From: Gemmatimonadota bacterium
GTDB taxonomy: Bacteria; Gemmatimonadota; Gemmatimonadetes; Longimicrobiales; Gaopeijiaceae
DNA length: 21,636 nt
Assembly: GCA_018678395.1 (NCBI GenBank)
Contig: JAHHMJ010000098.1
Span: 1-21,636, forward strand
Reading direction: 5' to 3'
The translations under genes were made by a program, and so were the position numbers. Of the stretch, positions 1 to 6,780 are shown piece after piece. The notes beneath the pieces are model-generated. The model did not search any database and had not been told where the DNA came from. It saw nothing but the letters and a program-made list of their open reading frames with translations. Position 1 is the stretch's first letter, and every line of letters starts with the position of its first letter.

Positions 1-2523
1 TTCCGCCACCTCCACGGCTCTCTCCGGCAGCAGCTCGATCACGCGATGGTAGAGCTGATCCCTGCGGTACGGCTTTTTGAGGAGAGGCAATTCGGCACGA
101 GCGGCGAGGGGCCCGGCGGCGTCCAGATAGCCGGTCGACAAGAGAATCGGCAGGTCGGGCCGTCGCTCGCGAAGAGCCTGGGCCGCCGCTACGCCCCCCA
201 TGCGCGGCATGGTGAGGTCCATCAAGACGAGATCGATCGCCTCGGGATCCTCGTCGAAGTGCTCCAGAGCCTCGACCCCGTCGCGGGCACCCACCACCTG
301 CAGGCCCATTGCCTCGAGCATGGTCTCGGCCACCTCGCGCACCGTATCCTCGTCGTCCACGACCAGCACGGTGCCCTCGAGCGTGCCGATTCGTCCAAGA
401 TCGAGTAGCGGCGCCGCGGCCGGCCTCATGTGCGCGGGCAGTGCCGGCAGGAGCACCTGGATTTCGCTTCCCCGTCCTGCCGTCGTGCGCAGGGTGAGCG
501 CGCCCTGATGGCCCCGCACGATGCCGAGCACCGCGGCCAGTCCCAGGCCCCTGCCCCGAGCCTTGGTACTGAAGAACGGGTCGAAGATGCGCTGTCGCGT
601 CTCTTCGTCCATGCCGACACCGGTGTCTGCGACGCGCACACCGACCCACGGTCCGAGGCCCGAACGCTCGTCGACGACCGCATCCTGCTCCCGGACGGGA
701 TTCCCCGTCGCTTCGAACGTGGCCACCTCGATCCACCCACGACGGCGACCGACGGCGTCGGCGGCGTTGGTGAGCAGGTTGAGCACCACCTGACGCAGTT
801 GCACGACGTCGCCGTTCACGGCCTTGAGATCGGGTGACAGGCGGAGCGTCAGCTCGGCCGTCGGCGGCAGCGACACCTCCATCAACTCGGTCATCTCCTG
901 GACGACGTCGTTCAGGTCGACCGGCTCCACCGCGGAGCGTCCCTTACCCGCGTAGGCCAGCATCTGCTGACACAGGTCGGCGGCTCGCTGCGAAGCCCGC
1001 AGTACCTCGTCCACGTGGTCCCGTGCCGGATGCCGCCCTTCGAGCGCAGCCTCGGCGAGATCGGCGTTCCCCATGATCGCGACGAGGAGGTTGTTGAAGT
1101 CGTGCGCGATCCCTCCAGCCAGCAACCCCAGGCTCTCGAGACGCCGGTTCTGCTGCACCTGTTCTTCGAGTCGACGACGCTCCGTGAGATCCCGGAGCGC
1201 CCAGATGCGACCGGAGATCCAGTCCTTCCTGCGCAGCGGGGCCGCGAAACGTTCGAACGTCCGCCCGTCGTCGAGCTCCACCTCGTCGAGGATTTCCTGC
1301 TCGGACTCCAGCAGCTCCGGCAGTTGCTGATCCGTCAACTCGAGCAGTGCGGCCACGCGCGGATCGTCGTGCGTCAGACGCATCGGCGGAGCCTCGGACC
1401 CGCTGGGGTCCCAGAGCGCGGCGAAGCGGCGGTTGGCGAACGAGACGTTCCCCTCGGTGTCCGCGGCGACGATCGCGTCGGCCGTCGCCTCGAGCACCGA
1501 TCGCAGACGGTCCTGGATCCGCACGAGGGCCCGCGCGCCCCGTTTGCGATCCTCCACCACGCCTGCGACCACCAACGCCGTGATCGCGTTGATCGCGACG
1601 AACAGCCAAAGCTGGAAGAGGCGCTCGTTCACCCCGAGCGTCGGAGACGCGAACGGGCCCGTATCGAGAGCGGTCGCGCCCATCGCCACGACCGAGAGGA
1701 TCAGATTCGCCGTCGCCGCCCCGGGGATCCCGAACCGGATTCCGGCCCAGATGAGCAGAGGGAAGGGAGCGTACAGCAGGCGCCGGCCCGGTGTCGCGGG
1801 GTCGTAGGCCCAGAAGATCAGGAAGCCGAGCACGGCGACCGAAGCCATCGCCACCATGGCCTCGACCACGCGGGGAACCGTCCACGCCCGGCTCTCGCGA
1901 AGCGCCAGGATGAGCGGCGCGATGAGGATCATTCCGTTGGCGTGCGTCAGCCACCACAGAATCTGGATCCCTCCGTAGCGCTCCCACGGCACCCCCTCGA
2001 AGGCGACGAGAGACAGCGTGGACAGCGCGGCCGCCACCCCACCGGCGAGCCCCGCCGCGAGCACTACCAGCGCCGCGATGTCCAGTCCACTCTGGAGGCT
2101 CCCATCCACTCCTACGCGGCGCAGCAGCAGTCCGGCGATCACCGCCTCGGCCGTGTTCGCGGTACCCGTCCCCAGACCGTGGAGAAGGCTCCCGCCGGTG
2201 ATGGTGGTGACGAGGAGCTCGGCGGCGAACAGAACGGGCCAGATGCGCGGCCCGAGGCTGAGCACTGCGGCCAGAGACACCCCACTGCCCAGCCACACGA
2301 CTCTCTGGAGCTCCAGGTCGACGCCGAACCACTCGGGCTGGAGCGTGAAGACGCCGATGGCGAGATACGCGACCAGATAGAGCAGGGCCGGAAGCACGAG
2401 GGAGCGGGTCGAAGCGCGCAGCACCGGAGTGGCCGGAAGGGAGGAAGGCGATGTCGTTCCCGCATCATGCGGTAGCGGCGCCACCCGAGGCAACGACGGA
2501 CCCCGGACTTGCGCGCCGGCCAT
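1..2523 (-). CDS. Hybrid sensor histidine kinase, MASE1-PAS-HisKA-HATPase-REC (3' partial)
   Basis: The frame is open for 841 codons and runs off the left edge, so only the C-terminus is missing. Residues about 41-322 form a multi-pass membrane region resembling MASE1, including GTANTAEAVIAGLLLRR. A PAS-like segment follows at about 330-440. The phosphoacceptor is H474 in GGIAHDFNNLL. The N box is LNLLTNAADAV (N582), the G1 box DTGVGMD (D633) and the G2 box GLGLAAV (about 657). A receiver domain ends the protein, with D769 in LMDLTMP and K817 in KKPYR. Known for the family: an unidentified signal sensed through MASE1/PAS drives autophosphorylation and transfer to the fused receiver. The ATG at 2523 is the first start after an in-frame stop at 2572-2574, but no clear ribosome binding site precedes it. 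GTG codons at 2484 or 2424 are alternatives that would remove a polar N-terminus. The next gene diverges 50 bases away. Confidence 0.9.
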   Translation of the reverse strand, partial: MAGAQVRGPSLPRVAPLPHDAGTTSPSSLPATPVLRASTRSLVLPALLYLVAYLAIGVFTLQPEWFGVDLELQRVVWLGSGVSLAAVLSLGPRIWPVLFAAELLVTTITGGSLLHGLGTGTANTAEAVIAGLLLRRVGVDGSLQSGLDIAALVVLAAGLAGGVAAALSTLSLVAFEGVPWERYGGIQILWWLTHANGMILIAPLILALRESRAWTVPRVVEAMVAMASVAVLGFLIFWAYDPATPGRRLLYAPFPLLIWAGIRFGIPGAATANLILSVVAMGATALDTGPFASPTLGVNERLFQLWLFVAINAITALVVAGVVEDRKRGARALVRIQDRLRSVLEATADAIVAADTEGNVSFANRRFAALWDPSGSEAPPMRLTHDDPRVAALLELTDQQLPELLESEQEILDEVELDDGRTFERFAAPLRRKDWISGRIWALRDLTERRRLEEQVQQNRRLESLGLLAGGIAHDFNNLLVAIMGNADLAEAALEGRHPARDHVDEVLRASQRAADLCQQMLAYAGKGRSAVEPVDLNDVVQEMTELMEVSLPPTAELTLRLSPDLKAVNGDVVQLRQVVLNLLTNAADAVGRRRGWIEVATFEATGNPVREQDAVVDERSGLGPWVGVRVADTGVGMDEETRQRIFDPFFSTKARGRGLGLAAVLGIVRGHQGALTLRTTAGRGSEIQVLLPALPAHMRPAAAPLLDLGRIGTLEGTVLVVDDEDTVREVAETMLEAMGLQVVGARDGVEALEHFDEDPEAIDLVLMDLTMPRMGGVAAAQALRERRPDLPILLSTGYLDAAGPLAARAELPLLKKPYRRDQLYHRVIELLPERAVEVAE

Positions 2524-2573
2524 CGAGGTGGACTCTTGGTCGGGTTCGTCCCCCCTCCGATCGAGGAGTCGTC

Positions 2574-3398
2574 ATGCGCGGTCGCCCGCCGTGGGTCCCG
2601 ACACCCACCATCGTCGCCACCCTCACCCTCGTCGCCCTCGCCGGGTGCGGCGGGGACGCGCCCCCCTCGGAGGCCGGCGGCTCGGGCGAAGCGGCCGAGG
2701 CCGTCCGTTCGCTGGACGAGATCCTGAACGACGATCAGCCGATCTTCGGCATGTTCTCCGGGCCTCAGACTCCGGAGCAGGGTCGCGCTGTCGTGGCGAA
2801 CCGCGATGCCGACTTCATTCTCTATTCGATGGAAAGCGGGCCGTTCGACATACCGGCCATGCGCGCCTACATGGACGCGATGGACGCGGAGGCGGGCGCT
2901 ACGGGTCTCGCGGCCCAGCCGGTCTGGTTACGGGTGCCGGCCATCCACAGCGACGAAGCGGCCGCGCCGGAGTACGCCGCCCAGGCTCTGGAGGCGGGTG
3001 TCGACGGGATCGTCTTCCCGCATGTCACCACGGCGACGGAGGCCGCCACGTCGGTCGCCCTCATGGGTGAGCCGTGGCCCCTCGGGGACTCGGGGCTGAA
3101 CGTCCTGATCGTCGAAGACCGTGAGGGCGTCTCGAACGTCCGCGAGATCATGGCGACGCCGGGCCTTTCGGTGGTCTTCGCGGGCCCCGGTGACCTGCGC
3201 CGCGCCTACGAGGGCGACATGGAGGCGGTCGAGAACGCCATCCAGACCGTGCTGTCCGCCTGCCTCGAGTTCGAGGTACCGTGCGGTGTGACGGCCGGCG
3301 TGGACGACATCGAGACGCGCCTCGATCAGGGATTCCGGGTGATCATCGTCACCCAGGAGGAGGCGCTGGCGGCGGGGCGGAGGCACGCAGGGCGCTGA
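2574..3398 (+). CDS. HpcH/HpaI aldolase-fold lipoprotein
   Basis: 274 residues. An upstream in-frame ATG exists at 2451, but the ATG at 2574 has a GAGGAG ribosome binding site five bases before it and gives a proper lipoprotein signal peptide with lipobox LAGC (C25). The mature part matches the HpcH/HpaI aldolase / citrate lyase beta-barrel: GVDGIVFPHVTTATEA, R120 in WLRVP, E181 in LIVEDREGV and D207 in FAGPGDL. In characterised HpaI-type enzymes the equivalent Glu and Asp bind the metal and the Arg binds the substrate carboxylate. The segment that normally reads like EHGPFD is ESGPFD here, so the usual catalytic His is S88. The protein is therefore probably exported and lipid-anchored, and may be a binding protein or a changed enzyme rather than a classical aldolase. 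The substrate is unknown. Confidence 0.8.
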   Translation: MRGRPPWVPTPTIVATLTLVALAGCGGDAPPSEAGGSGEAAEAVRSLDEILNDDQPIFGMFSGPQTPEQGRAVVANRDADFILYSMESGPFDIPAMRAYMDAMDAEAGATGLAAQPVWLRVPAIHSDEAAAPEYAAQALEAGVDGIVFPHVTTATEAATSVALMGEPWPLGDSGLNVLIVEDREGVSNVREIMATPGLSVVFAGPGDLRRAYEGDMEAVENAIQTVLSACLEFEVPCGVTAGVDDIETRLDQGFRVIIVTQEEALAAGRRHAGR

Positions 3399-3416
3399 GC
3401 CCCCGCCCCGCGCGAA

Positions 3417-5354
3417 TCAGCAGCTACGGCAGTTGTTGTTGTTCTCGCTGCCCAGGCTCTCCAGCAGAGCCACCGTCTCCGGGTAGGGCTGCACGCGCTG
3501 AACCGGACCGTTCGCCATGTCGGCGGTGGTCTGACCCCGGCGAGAGACCAGCGTAACGTCGGCCCCCTGCTCGACGAGGTAGAGGATCAGCTCGTTGTGC
3601 CCACGCGACGCGGCATGGTGGACCGGCGAGAACCCGTCGTGATCACGGGCGTTCACGTCCGCACCCAACTCCTCGACCAGGTACTTCACGGCGGGAATCC
3701 AGCCGTCCGGCACCGAGCGATGGGCATTGGCTGCGTAGCCCTGTCCGAAGCCCACGCCCGAAGCGGCGTGGATCGGATAGATCGCCGGCCCACCGACGGG
3801 CACCGGCTCCAGACCGGACTGGTCCTCCTGGTCGTCACCGCCCCGGCGGAAGCGCCGCTGGGGTTGCTTGCGGGTCGGGATGTTCGGATCCGCACCCCAC
3901 GCGACGAGGAGCTGCATCGCCCCCACGTCCGCGGCGTAGGCGGCCCGCCAGAAGGCCGTGGCCCCGTCCACGTTCACGCCGAGCAGGTCGAAGTTGTAGG
4001 ACATGTACCAGATGTGCTTCGACACGCGTGCGTCCACGTCGGCGCCGGCCTCCAGCACCTTCTCCATGAACTCGAGATAGGAGTGCTGCTGCTGCTCGTG
4101 CGCCTTCGGCTGCGGATACAGAGCCTTGGGGGCCCAGTGGACGTTGATCGCCCCGAAGAGCGGCGTCACGCCGGCGTCGGACGCCAGATTCACGTCGGCC
4201 CCGCGCTCCATCAACTCGAGAGCGAGGTCGAAGTGCCCGTTGATCGTGGCGAGGACCATCGGGCTGGAGTGATCGCCGCCCGTGACCTGGTTCACGTCGG
4301 CACCGGCATCGATCAGCGCCAGCGCCGCCTCGGTGTGCCCCTCGCGGACCGCGTGGTGCAGAGGCGACAAGCCGCCGTGGCCGCCGACGAGTTCACCGTA
4401 GCTGAGCGGGCGAGCCTCTTCATCGGCGGGGGGAGGAGCGGTCGGAAGACCCTGTGCGTCGCGATCCTCCTCGACCTCCTCCTCGTCACCCTCATCTTCG
4501 TCCGCCTCTTCCTCCTCGGCGGTCTCGTCCTCTTCCTCGGAGGGCTCCTCTTCTTCCTCGGAGGGCTGCTCTTCCTCCTCGGGCTCTTCGTCCTCGGTCT
4601 CCTCGTCCTCCTCGGGAGGGCTCTCGCCGGACAGATCGACCGGCGCTTCGTCTCCCGCCGTCGCCTCGGCGAGACGCTGTGCGCGGAGCTCACCCATGCG
4701 CGCTGCGTACGCACGCGACTCCACGGCGTCTTCCTCTTCGAGATCGCGCAGGATCAGGACCTTGGACGTCGTGGTGACGTCCGCACCCGCCAGGACCAGC
4801 AGGTCGACGACGCCCTTCCGACCTCCATCGGCGGCCCACATCAGGGGCGTTTGATTCCACGCGTTCTCGGTCGCGTCGACTTCCGCTCCGCGATCGAGAA
4901 GAGACCGCACCGCCTGCTCGTCGCCCGACCGGGCGGCCAGGTGCAGAGCCGTCACACCGGTCGAGGTCGTGACGTCCGGATCGGCGCCGGCCGCGAGGAG
5001 CGCCTCGACGACGCCCCCATGGCCTCCCTCGGCCGCGATCATGACCGGCGTGTACGGGCCTAGACGCGTCGCCGCATCGAGGTGCCCACCGGCGTAGACG
5101 AGCATCTCGGCCAACTCCACGTGACCATGCCGCGCCGCCCAGTGCAGGGCGGTCATGCCGTCGCCCTGCGCCGCGTTCACGTCCGCGCCGCCCTGCAGCA
5201 ACTGACGGACCTCGGACACGTCTTCGCGCATCGCGGCGTCGGCGACCGGAGCCTCCGGATTGCCGGCGCCGGTGAAGACGAGTGCGGCGGCGAGCGCCAG
5301 CACCACATCCATCCGCAACCTCGCGCCCTTCGCGCGGGCGCGGCGGCGGGTCAT
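3417..5354 (-). CDS. Exported ankyrin-repeat protein with acidic linker and C-terminal CRSC
   Basis: 645 residues. A basic N-terminus (residues 1-14) and a hydrophobic segment (15-31) look like a signal peptide or anchor. Ankyrin units occupy about 34-200 and 325-610, with repeated motifs such as GADVNA, TALHWAARHGHVELAEML and SPVHHAASRGHNELILYL. The two arrays are separated by an almost purely Glu/Asp stretch (about 244-298). The only two cysteines of the protein are C642 and C645, in a final NNNNCRSC. The start is well supported: the ATG overlaps the stop of the upstream DUF1552 gene (ATGA) and is preceded by GGAGG four bases away, so the two are translationally coupled. It is the third gene of the DUF1592-DUF1552-ankyrin operon. 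Ankyrin arrays bind proteins; the partner here is unknown, although its operon neighbours are the obvious candidates. Confidence 0.9.
   Translation of the reverse strand: MTRRRARAKGARLRMDVVLALAAALVFTGAGNPEAPVADAAMREDVSEVRQLLQGGADVNAAQGDGMTALHWAARHGHVELAEMLVYAGGHLDAATRLGPYTPVMIAAEGGHGGVVEALLAAGADPDVTTSTGVTALHLAARSGDEQAVRSLLDRGAEVDATENAWNQTPLMWAADGGRKGVVDLLVLAGADVTTTSKVLILRDLEEEDAVESRAYAARMGELRAQRLAEATAGDEAPVDLSGESPPEEDEETEDEEPEEEEQPSEEEEEPSEEEDETAEEEEADEDEGDEEEVEEDRDAQGLPTAPPPADEEARPLSYGELVGGHGGLSPLHHAVREGHTEAALALIDAGADVNQVTGGDHSSPMVLATINGHFDLALELMERGADVNLASDAGVTPLFGAINVHWAPKALYPQPKAHEQQQHSYLEFMEKVLEAGADVDARVSKHIWYMSYNFDLLGVNVDGATAFWRAAYAADVGAMQLLVAWGADPNIPTRKQPQRRFRRGGDDQEDQSGLEPVPVGGPAIYPIHAASGVGFGQGYAANAHRSVPDGWIPAVKYLVEELGADVNARDHDGFSPVHHAASRGHNELILYLVEQGADVTLVSRRGQTTADMANGPVQRVQPYPETVALLESLGSENNNNCRSC
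4461..4625 (-). repeat. Low-complexity Glu/Asp-coding tract with a 21-bp period
   Basis: This codes for residues 244-298 of the ankyrin protein. On the + strand it is a run of tcctc/ttcctcgg units. A 16-base unit (TCTTCCTCGGAGGGCT) occurs at 4531-4546 and again at 4552-4567, a spacing of 21 bases or seven codons, giving PSEEEEE/PSEEEDE repeats. Such tracts tend to change length by slippage. The antisense frame looks artificially hydrophobic and is not a gene. Confidence 0.75.
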
Positions 5355-6760
5355 CCGGCCTCCGTCGCCACGGACGGAGCGCTGAAGGAGAACTCGCCGG
5401 TGCTGTCGCCGAACGATTCCTTGTCTTCCAGCCCCAGGCCGTGCATCAGCGAGAGCATGACGTTCGCCATCGGCGTGCCGTCCTCGGCCCGAATGTGCTG
5501 GCCGCCCTCGAGCGCGCCGTTGGTGCCGCCGAGAACGACGAGCGGACAGCGCTTGTGGTTGTGTACGTTCGGATCGCCCATCGGCGAGCCGTAGATGATC
5601 GTCGTCTTGTCGAGCAGGGTGGAATCGCCCTCCTCGAGCTCGGCGAGCCGGTCCATGAAGTACGGCAGCATGCCGACGTGGTACCGGTTGATCTGCGCGA
5701 AGTCCATGATGTTGTCTTCGTTGTCGCCGTGGTGCGACGCCGGGTGGAACGGCTTGTCCACTCCGCTGCCCGGGTACACCCGCGAGGACCCGTCGCGGCC
5801 CATCTTGAACGAGAAGACCCGCGTCACGTCCGACGCGAAGGCGAGCGCCTGCAGGTCGAACATCAGCTTGACGTGCTCCTCGAACGAGTCGGGCACGCCG
5901 GCAGGGGCCGACGGAAGCGCCCGGACCTCACCGCTGCGGTTCTGCGCCTCGACCATCTCGATGCGGCGCTCGATCTCGCGGATGTTGGCGAGATACCGGT
6001 CGATACGACGCTGGTCCTCGGAGCCGACCGCCCGCTTGATCTCGGCCACCTCACGCGTGACCCAGTCGAGAATGCTCATGTTGGTGCGCCTGCGCAGCGC
6101 CCGCTGCTCGGGCGTCCCACCGGCACCGAACAGCTGATCGAAGACCACCCGCGGATCCCGGATCATCGGGAGCGGCTCGGTCTCCGCGGCCCAGCTGATG
6201 GTGTCCGTGTAGACGCAGGCGTACCCGTATGCGCAGCCCCCGGCCTGGTCGACCGGCTCGATGCACAGCTGCATCGAGGGAATCGGAGTGCCCTGACCGT
6301 AGCGCTGGGCGAACATCTGGTCCATCGACTGCCCCACACGCACGTCGGACCCCTCGGTCTGGTGCGGACGGGACTGCGTCAGAAAGACCGCGCTCGAACG
6401 GAAGTGATCGCCACCGATCTCTTCCGGCTCGAAGGCTTCGGCCATGCGCACGTCCGTGTTCGACACGATCGTCATCATGTTCCGGTACGACTCGAGCGGG
6501 CTCAGGCTGCTGCCCGACAGGTCGAAGTCACGGCCGACGCCCTTCGGCGCCCAGAGGTTGTTCTCCAGGCCGTACTTCGCGGCGCCGGCGGCGCCGTGTA
6601 CCATCTCGATGGCCACGAGGCGACCGCGCTCTGCCTCCGCTCGGATCTGACCCATGACGCGCCCGGCAGGGGTCATGGCATCGAGCAGGGGGAGCGAAAT
6701 GGTGGCCCCGAGGCCCCGAAGGAACGTGCGACGCGGGATGTGCTTTCCGGTAATGAACAT
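5351..6760 (-). CDS. DUF1552 (HXXSHH) protein with Tat signal
   Basis: 469 residues, about normal for the family. The N-terminus has a twin-arginine signal, RRTFLRGLGATISLPLLDAM (RR at 10-11), so it is probably exported folded through Tat. The family hallmark HXXSHH is present as HPASHH (339-344), followed by GDNEDNIMDF. A later segment, DKTTIIYGSPMGDPNVHNHKRCPLVV, resembles the sulfatase-like core of the related DUF1501 proteins. This family is usually encoded beside DUF1592-type proteins in Planctomycetota, Acidobacteriota and Gemmatimonadota, and its reaction is not known. It lies 20 bases downstream of the DUF1592 gene and overlaps the ankyrin gene by four bases, so all three are probably one transcript. 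No strong ribosome binding site is visible before the ATG; the Tat motif supports this start. Confidence 0.93.
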   Translation of the reverse strand: MFITGKHIPRRTFLRGLGATISLPLLDAMTPAGRVMGQIRAEAERGRLVAIEMVHGAAGAAKYGLENNLWAPKGVGRDFDLSGSSLSPLESYRNMMTIVSNTDVRMAEAFEPEEIGGDHFRSSAVFLTQSRPHQTEGSDVRVGQSMDQMFAQRYGQGTPIPSMQLCIEPVDQAGGCAYGYACVYTDTISWAAETEPLPMIRDPRVVFDQLFGAGGTPEQRALRRRTNMSILDWVTREVAEIKRAVGSEDQRRIDRYLANIREIERRIEMVEAQNRSGEVRALPSAPAGVPDSFEEHVKLMFDLQALAFASDVTRVFSFKMGRDGSSRVYPGSGVDKPFHPASHHGDNEDNIMDFAQINRYHVGMLPYFMDRLAELEEGDSTLLDKTTIIYGSPMGDPNVHNHKRCPLVVLGGTNGALEGGQHIRAEDGTPMANVMLSLMHGLGLEDKESFGDSTGEFSFSAPSVATEAG

Positions 6761-6780
6761 GGTGGTGTCTCGGCGAGGGG

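Noticed and set aside
944..2332. Long open frame on the minus strand (462 codons) rich in Arg and Gly
   Set aside because: It is out of frame with the histidine kinase, which shows every kinase motif across the same bases. The composition is that of a GC-rich shadow frame.
1015..2475. Long open frame on the plus strand opposite the histidine kinase
   Set aside because: The product is Arg/His/Glu-rich without domains; it is the antisense of the kinase gene.
3597..5063. Plus-strand frame with a very hydrophobic stretch that looks like membrane helices
   Set aside because: The Leu/Phe-rich part is the antisense of the Glu/Asp repeat tract in the ankyrin gene, so it is a composition artefact.
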